A DNA stretch of 51,122 nucleotides from Bordetella parapertussis (GTDB taxonomy: Bacteria > Pseudomonadota > Gammaproteobacteria > Burkholderiales > Burkholderiaceae_C), in contig CAMCTC010000025.1 of NCBI GenBank assembly GCA_945878355.1, positions 1 to 51,122 on the forward strand, given 5' to 3'. Each line of letters starts with the position of its first letter. The first letter of the stretch is position 1. The position numbers and the translations under genes are program-made. Shown one piece after another: positions 14,632-24,390 of the stretch. The notes under the pieces are model-generated. The model saw nothing but the letters and a program-made list of their open reading frames with translations, did no database searches and had not been told where the DNA came from.

Positions 14632-17130
14632 TCAACAGGCCGACAAGTCCGAACCCATGACGCTGGGTCCGCCCGACCGCGCTGCAGGCGGCTCTCCCCA
14701 ATCTTGGTCGTTCAGCGACATCACTGCAGCGCGGATTTCGGCCGCCTGCGCGAACTTGTGCCCGAGTTGCTGGAGTTGGCGTTCGAGCTCGCGCTCGGTG
14801 GTCAGGCGCCTGAACTTGCCGGCGATGTCGAGCACCCTGGGGCTGCCGCCCGGTGTCTGGCGCAGCGCCAAGGCCATCAGGAACACCCGAACGATCTGCG
14901 CGCTTTCAAGCCCAGGCGCACACAGGCGGTGCAGCCAGTCGCACCAGGCACGGGGCACGCCCAGTGTTGCCAAGCCCATCATCGCGTGCGGCCAGTGGTC
15001 GGCCGGGCGAGCCCATAGCCAAGACCGCAGGCCATCGGGCGTGATGTGGCTGCCTTGGCCGGCGCGGCTTTGAATGGCCTGGAAAGCCGGTGCGAACGGG
15101 TCGCTGCCTGCGCCGGGCTCATCAGCCTGGCGACGCAAGAAGGCCGGGATGTCGCTCTCGCCTGCGCCGTTGTCGCTGCCGCGCGGCGCCTCGACCCCGC
15201 TGGAGGCTTGGGGTCGTGGGCTGCGCCATACCGAAGGCACTGACTGCGCCGAATAGTCGCTCCTCCCCGTTCCTGCACCGCGGCCCTTGCCGGATGGAGC
15301 CGAGAGCTCGGAGCTTGCACTAATGCTGGATAGCACGCTGCGCATGAGTGCGGGCGTGGTCAGTGACGAATAGCTGCTACTGGCCGATTTGACGACGCTG
15401 CCCGTGCCGCCCCAACCCGCCGCCAACATCGGCCGCACCATGTTGATGCCTGGCAACTGCGGCGCTTTGTCGTGCGCTGCGCGCTGGTGCACCATCACCC
15501 AGTGGGTGTGTGGGGTGAGCAACCGGTATCGAATCGCCAGCGCTGTGGCCTCGGCCTCGGGCAGCGATTGGCAGGCGTTGGCGGCGGCCATACGTGCCAG
15601 CGCGCCGCTGGTCTGCACCTGGGTGGGCACAGCCAGTGTCAGCTCATGCCGACCGCTGCTGTCTTGCCAGGAGAAAACGGCTGAACCTCGGGGTTGGCCG
15701 TCGAATCGCAGCAAGAACTTGACCGTGTCACCGGCCCAGGGCGGCTGCGAGGTGTTGGGGGCGCTCCAGACCAGTTGGCCGGCACTCAGCGACCAGTCGC
15801 AGCGCAAGGCCTCGATCTGCTCGCTGCGCAGGCGCGCGAACAAGCGCTGGACGGCGGGCTGCACGTCTTCACCGCCAGCCACGAACTCGCAGGCGCCGCC
15901 GGTGGCCGCTGCCAGTTGCCGCAGCAAGGCCTCGACCGGCGCCGCGCCGATGCCCACGGCAAACACCCGGTGGCCGCTGCGGCGCGCAGCCTCGATGGTT
16001 TCGCCCAGGTTCTCGATCTGGCCGTCGGTGATCAGCAAGACATCTGCCGCCTCGCCACCACACAGCCTGAACACCGAATCGAGCGCCCGGGTCATCTGGG
16101 TGCCGCCCAGGTTGGCCCGCCGAGACATCACCCAGCGCCTGGCGGTGGTCATCGCAGCAGTGCCCGGGCTCATCCAGCGCGTGGAGAGGTGGTGGGTCTC
16201 GTCGCCGAAATCAGACAGCAGAATGCGGTCGCCCGGCTGCAGTTGTTCCAGGCAGGACGCCATGGCCTCGCGGGCCGCAGCGATGCTGTCGCCGGCCATC
16301 GAGCTTGAGCAGTCAAGCAGCAGCTTGGCGCTGACCGGCATCTTGGGCGTGCCCGGCGGCAGCGCAAAACTGGTGAGCACCGCGACCTGTCCGGCTTGCA
16401 CCGGGTCGGCGCCCAACACCATGTTGGAGGCGTGCGCCAAACCGTCGATCACCAGCACAAAGTCGCGGTCGAGGTAGCCCTTGCGCGCCAGACCCACCGT
16501 CGCACCCCCTGCCCCCAGGCTGACCCGGACAGGGTGGCTGGGCGAGGCGATGCGGCCCTGGCTGAGCGTGGCGTCCAGCGTGAGTTCAAGTTCCAGCGGA
16601 TAGTCGGCCAGCAGGTCGGGCGCCGGCTTGTGGCCTGGCTCCAGCGCCAGCGGCGCCCCATGGCGCGGCGCCAGCACCGTGGGCAGCATCAGGCGCAGGC
16701 TGCCGCGGTCGAACCGCAGCAACTGTGCAAACCGGTATTTGACGACGCAGCGTTCATCGGGCGCCAAGTTGCCCAGGTTCAGGGTGCAACCACCGTCATC
16801 GGTCTGCTGCAGCAGCACAGCAGCGTCGCCATCATCGAGCGCCGATTCATACAGCGCCTGGGCCCGGGCACGCGGCGCCACCTCGCCGGTCAGCAACTTG
16901 TCGCCGAGCCGCACCTCAAGGTCCAGCAGCGCGGCACCCCAGGGGATGGGGAAGGAATACACCAGTTCGACATGGCTGGCTGAGCGGTTGCAGAAATGCT
17001 GCTCCACCGAGAGTTCCAGCAGCGGCCCGGCCAGGCTGCCGACCAGACGCACCCGCTCCAGCATCGGTAGGTCGCCCTTGGCGGCATGCAGACCGGGCGT
17101 GACCGGCGAGGTGCTGAAGGTGGGTTGCAT
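14632..17130 (-). CDS. VIT and vWA domain protein, paralogue 1
   Basis: This is an 832-residue soluble protein. Residues ~10-140 form a VIT domain (SVEQHFCNRSASHVELVYSF, and YESALDDGDAAVLL as the second VIT block). A vWA domain starts near residue 265 with an intact MIDAS: LLLDCSSSMAG (DxSxS at 273-277), LGGTQMTRAL and LLITDGQIEN. A Ser/Pro/Gly-rich spacer (~590-700) leads to a C-terminal helical domain (RSWLWARPADHWPHAMMGLA). The ATG at 17130 has an AAGGA site. The upstream part of the open frame is discarded. It is the last gene of a MerR/VIT-vWA/VIT-vWA operon, 128 bp after paralogue 2. It has no signal peptide, so metal-dependent protein binding in the cytoplasm is the likely mode of action. 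Confidence 0.85.
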   Translation of the reverse strand: MQPTFSTSPVTPGLHAAKGDLPMLERVRLVGSLAGPLLELSVEQHFCNRSASHVELVYSFPIPWGAALLDLEVRLGDKLLTGEVAPRARAQALYESALDDGDAAVLLQQTDDGGCTLNLGNLAPDERCVVKYRFAQLLRFDRGSLRLMLPTVLAPRHGAPLALEPGHKPAPDLLADYPLELELTLDATLSQGRIASPSHPVRVSLGAGGATVGLARKGYLDRDFVLVIDGLAHASNMVLGADPVQAGQVAVLTSFALPPGTPKMPVSAKLLLDCSSSMAGDSIAAAREAMASCLEQLQPGDRILLSDFGDETHHLSTRWMSPGTAAMTTARRWVMSRRANLGGTQMTRALDSVFRLCGGEAADVLLITDGQIENLGETIEAARRSGHRVFAVGIGAAPVEALLRQLAAATGGACEFVAGGEDVQPAVQRLFARLRSEQIEALRCDWSLSAGQLVWSAPNTSQPPWAGDTVKFLLRFDGQPRGSAVFSWQDSSGRHELTLAVPTQVQTSGALARMAAANACQSLPEAEATALAIRYRLLTPHTHWVMVHQRAAHDKAPQLPGINMVRPMLAAGWGGTGSVVKSASSSYSSLTTPALMRSVLSSISASSELSAPSGKGRGAGTGRSDYSAQSVPSVWRSPRPQASSGVEAPRGSDNGAGESDIPAFLRRQADEPGAGSDPFAPAFQAIQSRAGQGSHITPDGLRSWLWARPADHWPHAMMGLATLGVPRAWCDWLHRLCAPGLESAQIVRVFLMALALRQTPGGSPRVLDIAGKFRRLTTERELERQLQQLGHKFAQAAEIRAAVMSLNDQDWGEPPAARSGGPSVMGSDLSAC

Positions 17131-17258
17131 GACGGTCCTTGGGCTGTTGGGCGACGACGAGGCGGGTTGGGAAGAGAGAACTCGCGCGAATCTAAAATAT
17201 TGCGATTCGAGTTGAAAGGCTGAAGCCATCAGCCTGCCAGACATTAACGTTCAAAGAT

Positions 17259-19550
17259 TCACGGAATATTCGCCACCAACAGCCCAGGAGACCAAGCCGT
17301 TGCACTCACCTCCAGGGTTAAACTGCGCATCGTTGTATCCAGATCGATGTCAGGGCCGGCGTCTTTCCACGCTTTCAGGATGGCGCGTTTGAGTGCGCGC
17401 CCGAACAAATGCCCAATGTTCGACTCTGACAAGGCGTAGAGGTAGGCCATGACGACCGCATCTTCCCTGCCCCCCTTGGCAAGCTCTTCTCGAAGGCAAG
17501 CGGCATCTTCGCTCGGCATCCCCAAATACTCGATCGCTTTGATTGTCTTCGGCAACTTGATCGACCTGATGATTCGGACGGTGTCGCGCTCAAGATTTGC
17601 GATGAACTCGGCTGGCGTCAATTTAGAAAATATTGGTGGTGTTTCAGGAACACTGCTTGATGCCGCACTATCAGCCACAGCTTGCGCTTTATACTTTCTT
17701 TGCTTGACAACAGGTGCCGGGTGACTGGGATCGATAGATTCAAGTAAAAATAGAGGCTTGAGATCCTCACCGCCCGAGAATTCGTTGCACAGGTCTTCGA
17801 ATCCAGCCGATGGCAGCACACTGGATGATCGACTGTATTGAATAGACCCGCTTCCACCCCAACCAGCCGCGAGCATTTGCGGAACTTGATGAAGCTCCGG
17901 CAGATCGCTGGCTTTTTCATCCCGCTCAGCGACGACCAAGTAGCTGGTCAATACCCAGAGCAACTGGTACTTCAATGACAGTGCCAGCGCCTCTTCTGGC
18001 ATGGCGTATTTCATTCGGTGTGCCGCAGCGATGCGCGGCAGATCCTTTTCACCGCTCAAAGTCGGCGTTGTTGTGACGATCAAAGGCTGACCGGCCGCCG
18101 CCGTACGCAGTGTGACCAAGCCGTCGACCGCGCGCTTGAAACCAGCGAACGCGTGAACCGTGTCGCCAGCAAAGAGGGTCTGCGGCAGTGGCGTGGTCCA
18201 TTCCGGCGTCGTGGGCCAGTCAATTTGCACCTGCTCGAGTTTGGGTTGGCGCAGCCTGTGAAACTGCGCCAGAATTTTTTCTGACATGCCTTCTTGCGGA
18301 CTGACCAATTCACAGGCCCCGCCGGTCTTCTGGGCCAAGGACTCCAGAAAATCGTCAACAACCGCCGTTCCAACGCCAACGGTAAAGACGCGATGGGCAG
18401 AGGCTGCAGCGCGGCGAACAAGCTTTTCATGTTCATACACCGCGCCGTCTGTGATGAGCAAGATGCAAGGCGAACCGTCTGATCCTTTGAGGGCGAAGGT
18501 GGCTGCCAAAGCGTTTTCCATTTCTGTGCCGCCCATGTCAGCATCGAGTTGCTCGAGACGGTTCCAAGCCTGGGTGATGAACTTGCCGCTGGCCGGCACC
18601 AGGTGCGGAAACAGGTGCTTGAAGTCGCTGCCAAAAAGTGTGACGTTGAAGCTGTCGGTCGGCCTGAGCGCGTTGAGTATTTCCAGCGCCGCCTTGCGTG
18701 CTTGAACAATGCTGGTGCCGCCCATCGAGCCGGAGCAATCAATCAACAGTTTGACGGCGAGAGGTTTCTTGTCATTCGCGGCGACCGGTGGAATTCGCAG
18801 CGACGCGATCGCCACATGCTCATCGCCGTCGGGTATGTAGACACAGCTTGACTGCGCGGTGCTTGATTCGAGGGTCAGTACAAAATCGCGATCGAGCACG
18901 GCTTGACCTGAGATCTTTGCGCTGATCCCGTTGACGAGCTTTTCATAAGAGATCGTGTGGGTCGGGCTTGCGATCGTCATCGATGCCAATGAACCCTCGA
19001 CCAGAACCGTCAGGCTCAAGGGGTACTCTGCGATCAAAGAAAATTCAGGGATCTGGTGCGGCTGCAAGCCCGCCGCCTCGGCATTGCCATAGCGCGGCGC
19101 GATCGTCGTCGGCAGCAGCAGACGCAGTTTGTTGCCTTGCCAAGACAGCATCAGCGCGTAGCGGTAGCGAATGACGGCGCTCTCACGGGCCATCAGGTTG
19201 CCGATACTGGCGGTGTAAAGGCCTGGGCCAGTTTCTTGCAGCAAGACGGCGCTGTTGCCATCGGTCACCGCTTCTTCGTAGTCGCGCTCAGCCCTCTTGC
19301 GCTCAATCACTTGGCCGGAGAGCTTCTTGCCAGCAATCTCAAGCTCAAGGCCCAGCAACACGGCACCGATGGGCAGCGGGAAGGTGTAGACGGTCTCGAT
19401 GTTGGTGTTCTGCGGGTTCACATAGGACTGCTCGACCTCGACCTCGGCGACAAGTTCGTGCAAGCGGGCCCGAACCTTGACTTCCTTGAGTGCAAGCTGT
19501 CCGCCATTGCTGTCCACCAGGATGGAGCTGTTTTCTTCAGTTTTTGTCAT
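17259..19550 (-). CDS. VIT and vWA domain protein, paralogue 2
   Basis: This 763-residue protein has the same architecture as its neighbour. The VIT domain (residues ~20-140) contains HELVAEVEVEQSYVNPQNTN, VYTFPLPIGAVLLGLEL and YEEAVTDGNSAVLLQETGPG. The vWA domain has an intact MIDAS: LLIDCSGSMGG (Asp271), MGGTEMENAL and LLITDGAVYEH. The C-terminus (LTPAEFIANLERDTVRIIRS, then LFGRALKRAILKAW) is helical and differs from paralogue 1. The ATG at 19550 has an AAGG site and overlaps the MerR gene by 14 bp, so translation is coupled. The two proteins are clearly diverged, so the duplication is old, and the pair may form a heteromeric complex. Confidence 0.87.
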   Translation of the reverse strand: MTKTEENSSILVDSNGGQLALKEVKVRARLHELVAEVEVEQSYVNPQNTNIETVYTFPLPIGAVLLGLELEIAGKKLSGQVIERKRAERDYEEAVTDGNSAVLLQETGPGLYTASIGNLMARESAVIRYRYALMLSWQGNKLRLLLPTTIAPRYGNAEAAGLQPHQIPEFSLIAEYPLSLTVLVEGSLASMTIASPTHTISYEKLVNGISAKISGQAVLDRDFVLTLESSTAQSSCVYIPDGDEHVAIASLRIPPVAANDKKPLAVKLLIDCSGSMGGTSIVQARKAALEILNALRPTDSFNVTLFGSDFKHLFPHLVPASGKFITQAWNRLEQLDADMGGTEMENALAATFALKGSDGSPCILLITDGAVYEHEKLVRRAAASAHRVFTVGVGTAVVDDFLESLAQKTGGACELVSPQEGMSEKILAQFHRLRQPKLEQVQIDWPTTPEWTTPLPQTLFAGDTVHAFAGFKRAVDGLVTLRTAAAGQPLIVTTTPTLSGEKDLPRIAAAHRMKYAMPEEALALSLKYQLLWVLTSYLVVAERDEKASDLPELHQVPQMLAAGWGGSGSIQYSRSSSVLPSAGFEDLCNEFSGGEDLKPLFLLESIDPSHPAPVVKQRKYKAQAVADSAASSSVPETPPIFSKLTPAEFIANLERDTVRIIRSIKLPKTIKAIEYLGMPSEDAACLREELAKGGREDAVVMAYLYALSESNIGHLFGRALKRAILKAWKDAGPDIDLDTTMRSLTLEVSATAWSPGLLVANIP

Positions 19551-19971
19551 GGTCTTGGCCTTTTTTGATCTGTTCGTAGAGAGCGGTGACACCGCGAAAC
19601 AGCGCGCGTACATCTTCTGAACTCAAGCCCGCACGGCCTGGCTCCAAAGTGATTTCAAGTCCGTCGGCCACGACAAGGTGGCTCCAGACCTCGACCGTCC
19701 CTGCGCCGCGAGGGCGTGGCGGCGGCAGGAGCCCGGCTTCTGGCGCAGCCAGGATTTCTCGGATGCGCTCTAGAGAGAGCCCGGCGTTCTGCCACTTGCG
19801 GATGGTGAGCAGTTGGTCGACATGGGCGGCGGTGTAGTAGGCCGCCTTCTTCTCGCCAATGGGTCGATCCACCAGCCCGAGTTGGATGTAGTACCGAACC
19901 GTGCGCAGCGGCAGTTCAACGAGGGTGGACAGCTCGTCGATGGTGTGGCGTTGCTGAGGAGTGTCTTGCAT
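19537..19971 (-). CDS. MerR-family regulator of the VIT-vWA operon
   Basis: This is a 144-residue MerR-type protein. The HTH and wing read HTIDELSTLVELPLRTVRYY, then GLVDRPIGEKKAAYYTAAHV, and a linker helix follows in IRKWQNAGLSLERIREIL. The C-terminal part (WSHLVVADGLEITLEPGRAG) is a short beta-rich sensor without the cysteines of metal-responsive MerRs. ALFRGVTALYEQIKKG is the final helix. Starts at 19980 and 19989 are possible, but 19971 has the better GAG site. The downstream VIT-vWA gene overlaps it. A nested palindrome lies right at the start codon, fitting autoregulation. Confidence 0.85.
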   Translation of the reverse strand: MQDTPQQRHTIDELSTLVELPLRTVRYYIQLGLVDRPIGEKKAAYYTAAHVDQLLTIRKWQNAGLSLERIREILAAPEAGLLPPPRPRGAGTVEVWSHLVVADGLEITLEPGRAGLSSEDVRALFRGVTALYEQIKKGQDHDKN

Positions 19972-19978
19972 GGATCTC

Positions 19979-20016
19979 ATAATACACACAATGACTGTTC
20001 ATTACAACTGTATTAT
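19979..20016 (-). promoter_or_regulatory. nested palindrome, MerR operator and promoter
   Basis: ATAATACA (19979-19986) and TGTATTAT (20009-20016) are perfect inverted arms 22 bp apart. Inside them AATGA/TCATT (19990-20003) forms a second dyad. On the minus strand TTGTAA and TATTAT are spaced 17 bp. Initiation would then fall almost at the merR start codon, giving a very short leader or none. The arms are AT-rich against a GC-rich background. Confidence 0.65.
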
Positions 20017-20353
20017 AAAATTGTTGCTGATCCAGCCCGCCAGACCGCGTGCCAACCCCAGCACATCCCGCTGATCATCCGAACATTGCGACTTGTACAC
20101 TCGCGGTTGATGTTCAGGTGGGATGGCTCTCGAGGCGAAGCACGCGACCTGTACCTGGACGACCACCGCTATTCGTGAGCAGCGGGAACGGATTGCAAGG
20201 GCTCGCCCGCTAAAGGTTGCCGCCTGATGGTTCATCCCTTGCGCGCTGGCAGCCGATAGCGCGTTCCACCGCAGCAAGTCACGTGCCGATCGGTCCGGCA
20301 GCTTGCAGTTCTCTGGTCAGCCAACGGCAAACATGAATCGGGAGTAGCACGGG
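20017..20353. other. gene-free spacer
   Basis: This spacer lies between the divergent MerR operator and the GST gene. I recognise no gene, repeat or RNA in it. It may hold the promoter of the GST gene, but no strong boxes stand out. Confidence 0.4.
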
Positions 20354-21391
20354 ATGGGTTCGGACAGCGACTTGAGACTGGTTGGGGTTGGATCCTCGCC
20401 TTACACGCGCAAACTTCGCGGGGCGCTGCGCTTTCGCCGGCTGCCTTTCCGCTTTGTGATCATGGGAAGCAAGGAAGCGAGCGCGCTGCCCGAACGTCCG
20501 CTCCCGCTCGTGCCTTACCTTGTGCTGCCCGCAGCCGATGGCGGGTCGCTCACGGCGATCTCCGACACCACCCCGATCCTGAATCGCCTGGAAGAGACCT
20601 ATGCCGAGCGACGGCTCCGGCCGTCCGATCCCGCGCTGAACCTGATCGACCTGCTGCTCGAGGATTATGGCGACGAGTGGCTGAGCAAATGCATGTTCCA
20701 CTATCGCTGGTCGTATGCGGCGGACATCAAGAAGGCGAGCGCCTATCTGCCCTACCGCAGGGCCATGCAGATCACGCGCGAGGAGGGCGAGCAGGGGGAG
20801 CGGGACTTCGCCAGTCGGCAGATTTCGCGCATCGGCGTCGTCGGCTCCAATCCGGTGACTGCGCCGATCATCGAGGGCAGCTGGCGTCGCTTTCTGGAGA
20901 TCTTCGAGGCGCACATCCAGAACCAGCCATACCTGCTGGGCCAGCGGCCCGGCGCAGGCGATTTCGCAGCCTTCGGTCAGATGACGATGCTCGTGATCAC
21001 CGATCCCACCCCGTCCCAGGTCGCCATGGAGGTCTCGCCGCGGGCCTATGCGTGGACCGAAAGGCTGGAGGATGTGAGCGGGCTGGACGTGAGCGAGGCC
21101 GACTGGATCGACCTGTCCGATCCGCCCGCTACCTTGCGCGACCTGCTTGGCGAAGTCGGCCGGGTCTATGTGCCCTACATGATCGGCAATGCGAAGGCGA
21201 TCGCGCGGGGCGCAAAGCAGGTGGAGTGCGAGGTGGACGGCCAGCCTTGGGTGCAGGAGTCATTTGTTTACCAGGCCAAATGCCTCGGCTGGCTCCGCAA
21301 GGCGTACTCCGAGCTGGACGAGACAGCGCGCGGACGCGTTGACCGTCTTCTCCTGGGCACGGGCTGCGAGCCCTTGTTCGCGCCGCTCTGA
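20354..21391 (+). CDS. glutathione S-transferase family protein
   Basis: This is a 345-residue cytosolic protein with a thioredoxin-like N-terminal domain (residues ~8-85). LVGVGSSPYTRKLRGAL holds the Ser of the glutathione site and the first helix, and AISDTTPILNRLEETY holds the usual Asp/Ser pair that binds the gamma-glutamyl group. An all-helical C-terminal domain follows (GSWRRFLEIFEAHIQNQPYL, then AGDFAAFGQMTML, the N-capping region). It is longer than classical GSTs (~220 residues) by a C-terminal extension. Its substrate cannot be named. It has no operon partner. Confidence 0.8.
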   Translation: MGSDSDLRLVGVGSSPYTRKLRGALRFRRLPFRFVIMGSKEASALPERPLPLVPYLVLPAADGGSLTAISDTTPILNRLEETYAERRLRPSDPALNLIDLLLEDYGDEWLSKCMFHYRWSYAADIKKASAYLPYRRAMQITREEGEQGERDFASRQISRIGVVGSNPVTAPIIEGSWRRFLEIFEAHIQNQPYLLGQRPGAGDFAAFGQMTMLVITDPTPSQVAMEVSPRAYAWTERLEDVSGLDVSEADWIDLSDPPATLRDLLGEVGRVYVPYMIGNAKAIARGAKQVECEVDGQPWVQESFVYQAKCLGWLRKAYSELDETARGRVDRLLLGTGCEPLFAPL

Positions 21392-21495
21392 AGCCGAATC
21401 GGGAAGGGGAGCGGATTCGGTCCGCAACCACCCGATCAATCTTTCAGTCGCTGTTGCGCTGGAGGTGCGGACGGTTTCCAGGACTACTTGAATGT

Positions 21496-24162
21496 TCAGC
21501 GCAGCGCCACCCGGTACACCGTCTGGCTCGCGCCCATCACGAAGTACATCGTCGTGCCGCTGATCAGCACCTGGCTTGGCGCACCGTCGATCAGCAACTT
21601 GCTGCTGCCCAGCGCGGCGCTCCAGACGTAGGTCTTGCCGGCTTCGCCGTAGACGACGAAGCCGCCACCTGCGCCGTACAGCACCGAGCTGCTCAGGACC
21701 GACAAGGTGCTGGTGTTGGTACTGGTGCCGGTCGAGGTCGATGCCTTGAGCGCTCTGGTGGGGGTCGACTCCACCCAGGCCAGCACGCCGCCACGCAGCA
21801 CGAAGGATTCGCTGGCGTTGCTCGAGACGGTGCTCAGCGCGCCACCCGCCACCGACTGGGTGACGAGCGAACTGGCGCTGCCCACCGGTGTGGTCGTGGC
21901 AGATTGCAGCCAGGCCACGCGCAGGCCGTCGGTCTGTGGGTAGACGCTGCGCAGGCCGCCAGCGCTCAAGCGGGTCGAGGCCTGGGTGTCGGACTGCCAG
22001 CGGTAGACGTCGTAGCTGGAACTGGTGCCGTCGCCGCCGGTCTGGCCCCAGAAGAAGAAGTTCACGACGCCGTTGATCACCGCGAAGTCGTAGGCCGTGT
22101 TGCCCAGGTAGTTGGCGCCGACGGGCTGGCGGATCGTTGTGTAGCTGCCGGTGGCGATCTTGTAGATCGTGTAGGTGCCGGGGTTCGAGCCGGCCGCGTC
22201 GATCCAGATCACGTAGCCACCGTGCGCCCTGGGGAACTGCTCGTAGGCCCGGCCGCCGCCTACCGATGGGGTCGCGGCGTTGGGGTTGGCATTCGACAGG
22301 TTGGTCCGCGCGCCGGCGGGGCTCCACTGGTAGATGCAGTCCAGCGGGCAGTCGGTGTAGCCGGGGCTGGTGGACCCGAGGAAGCCGCCTTCGACAAAGA
22401 CGTAGCCGCCGTCCATCGCCCAGTTGTAGAGATGCGGGATGCTGTCGGCCCCTTGCAGCGTCAACTCTGTGCCGATGGATGCGTTGCGCACGCGGTAGCT
22501 GCCGTCCAGCGCTTTGTAGAGCAGCAGGTTGGGGTCGGTGTTGTCGACTGCGACAAGCTGTGCGCCAGCGCCCGGCGTGAACAACGGCGGGTAGGTCAAT
22601 GCGCTGCTGCTGGCCACCGTGACGGTGCGTTGCAGTTGGGTGCTGACACCGGCGCTGTCGGTGGCGCGCAGCGTCAGCGTGTAGGCCCCGGGTGCCAGAC
22701 CGCTCAGGCTGAAACTGGTATTGAAGGCTGGCGTGCTGGTCTGCAGCACGGGGTAGTCGCCCAGCGTGGCGACGACAGTGACCGCGCCAGACTTGTCGGT
22801 GGACGCGGCGCCCGACACGAGCAGCGTGCCGTTGACGAAAGCGCCGTCCACTGGCGAGGTCAGCGACAGCTGCGGTGGGTTGGCCACCGGCACCTGCACG
22901 GTGGCCTGCTGTCTTGCACCGGCCTGGTCGGTGGCGGTGACCACCACCACGTGGCTGCCCGAGCCCAGCGCGCTGGCGTCGAGCGTGAAGCGGTAGGCGT
23001 CGAATGCCGTGCCGCAGCCGAAGCGGGCCGAGCAGGCGTTGGGCGTTGTGAGCGTTGGCAAGGGCTTGCCGTCGATCGCGGCCTCGACCTTGGCGATGCC
23101 GTACTGCGAGCTTGCCCGCACGTCGACGTTGATGCTGCCGGTCGTGCCGGAGACCGACGCGTTGACGGCCAGGTTGGAATTGACGACGTTCAACGTACGC
23201 CTCAACTCGAGCCAGGCATCGGGGCTGGTCTCGACGCGTGCCAGGATCAGGTGCGCGCCGTTGGTGGCCGTGGCCGTGTTCCAGCTCACCGGGTTGCCGG
23301 GGCTGGCAGCGCCGGTGCCGACCAGCTTCAGGTCGGCGTACCAGGTCACCGCGCGGTAGGTCGGGCTGGTGCTGCCGTCGCCCACCGCCAACTGCGCGCT
23401 GCCCGACAGGGGCTCGGTCATGTTGACCAGGATTTGCGGCGTGCCGCCGGGCACCGTGACAACGACGCTGGGCGCGCCCTGCGAGGTCAACAGCGACACC
23501 GTGCGGCCGCTGACCAGCGCTTGCACCCGGTAAGTGGTGGACACCGTCAACGCGCGGGTCCAAGTCATCGCAGCACCCGTGCCGCCGCTGCCTGCCAGGG
23601 TTTCAACCGGGCCAAAAGCGGCGTCCGGGCGTTCCTGCGATTCCACCCGGTAACTGGTCCCTGCCGGGAAGCTGTCGGTCCACTCCAGCCGCAAGGTGTT
23701 GGCGGCCAGGTCGACCACGGCGCCGAGCTTGGCCGCAGTGGCCAGCGCGCGATCGGCCTGGGCCACCGGGTCTGGCGTGACGGTGATCGACACGCTGGCG
23801 ATCGTGCTGCTGTTGACCCGCCCGTCGTTGACCACCAGGCTGGCGCTGTAGACACCGGGCAGATCGGGCGTCAAGCTGGGTTTGGCGGTGGTCGCGCCAT
23901 TCAAGGCGGCTGCGCTGCCAGTGGGCCTCAGGGTCAGCGTCCACAGGTAGCTCAGCGCGTCGCCGTTGGCATCCGTGCTGGCGCTGCCGTCGAGAGTAAC
24001 CAGCGTGCCTTGCACTGCGCTCTGCGCCGGGCCAGCGACAGCGATGGGCGCGGTGTTGGTATCGGTGCTGGTGCTGCCACCGCCACCTCCGCAGCCTGAC
24101 AGCCAGGTCGCGGCCACCAGGCCGAAGGTGGCGATCAGTCTGAACAGCGAGATCTTGCGCAT
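21496..24162 (-). CDS. large secreted lipoprotein with PKD/Ig-like domains and a beta-propeller-like half
   Basis: This is an 888-residue protein with a lipoprotein signal: basic start MRKISLFRL, a hydrophobic core and the lipobox LSGC at residue 24, followed by polyglycine. Residues ~36-130 form a PKD domain (VTLDGSASTDANGDALSYLW). Fibronectin or Ig-like strands follow, including repeats of the VTVVATLGDYP type. The C-terminal ~350 residues have recurring strand pairs (YDFAVINGVVNFFFWG, VYRWQSDTQASTRLSAGGLR) that suggest a WD/TolB-like propeller. The ATG at 24162 has an AGGAG site. It is probably an outer-membrane-anchored surface or adhesion protein. No operon partner is evident. The long antisense frame opposite it is not a gene. 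Confidence 0.8.
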   Translation of the reverse strand: MRKISLFRLIATFGLVAATWLSGCGGGGGSTSTDTNTAPIAVAGPAQSAVQGTLVTLDGSASTDANGDALSYLWTLTLRPTGSAAALNGATTAKPSLTPDLPGVYSASLVVNDGRVNSSTIASVSITVTPDPVAQADRALATAAKLGAVVDLAANTLRLEWTDSFPAGTSYRVESQERPDAAFGPVETLAGSGGTGAAMTWTRALTVSTTYRVQALVSGRTVSLLTSQGAPSVVVTVPGGTPQILVNMTEPLSGSAQLAVGDGSTSPTYRAVTWYADLKLVGTGAASPGNPVSWNTATATNGAHLILARVETSPDAWLELRRTLNVVNSNLAVNASVSGTTGSINVDVRASSQYGIAKVEAAIDGKPLPTLTTPNACSARFGCGTAFDAYRFTLDASALGSGSHVVVVTATDQAGARQQATVQVPVANPPQLSLTSPVDGAFVNGTLLVSGAASTDKSGAVTVVATLGDYPVLQTSTPAFNTSFSLSGLAPGAYTLTLRATDSAGVSTQLQRTVTVASSSALTYPPLFTPGAGAQLVAVDNTDPNLLLYKALDGSYRVRNASIGTELTLQGADSIPHLYNWAMDGGYVFVEGGFLGSTSPGYTDCPLDCIYQWSPAGARTNLSNANPNAATPSVGGGRAYEQFPRAHGGYVIWIDAAGSNPGTYTIYKIATGSYTTIRQPVGANYLGNTAYDFAVINGVVNFFFWGQTGGDGTSSSYDVYRWQSDTQASTRLSAGGLRSVYPQTDGLRVAWLQSATTTPVGSASSLVTQSVAGGALSTVSSNASESFVLRGGVLAWVESTPTRALKASTSTGTSTNTSTLSVLSSSVLYGAGGGFVVYGEAGKTYVWSAALGSSKLLIDGAPSQVLISGTTMYFVMGASQTVYRVALR

Positions 24163-24390
24163 ATTGACTCCTGCCTTGGGGCGTGAGGGGCGCGGTCGAT
24201 GGGGTCCGCAGGCCGGCCGGATGGCTGCATCACTGTCGCACCAGAAAAGCTCATGGGGTGAGCTGGTGCGCTACGGTTGCGGCAACTCATTTCATGGGTC
24301 GCCGGGGATGTCCACAGCATAATCTTTCCAGTCAGCGGCACCGGCTTGCAACTTGCGCTGTCGCATGGCCCGCCCAATGGGGAAGCTCAA

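Noticed and set aside
21454..24099. 881-codon plus-strand open frame opposite the PKD lipoprotein gene
   Set aside because: Its translation is Gly/Arg/Ala/Val-rich with no domain. The minus strand has a signal peptide, lipobox and PKD fold with a good ribosome site, so the plus frame is an antisense shadow.
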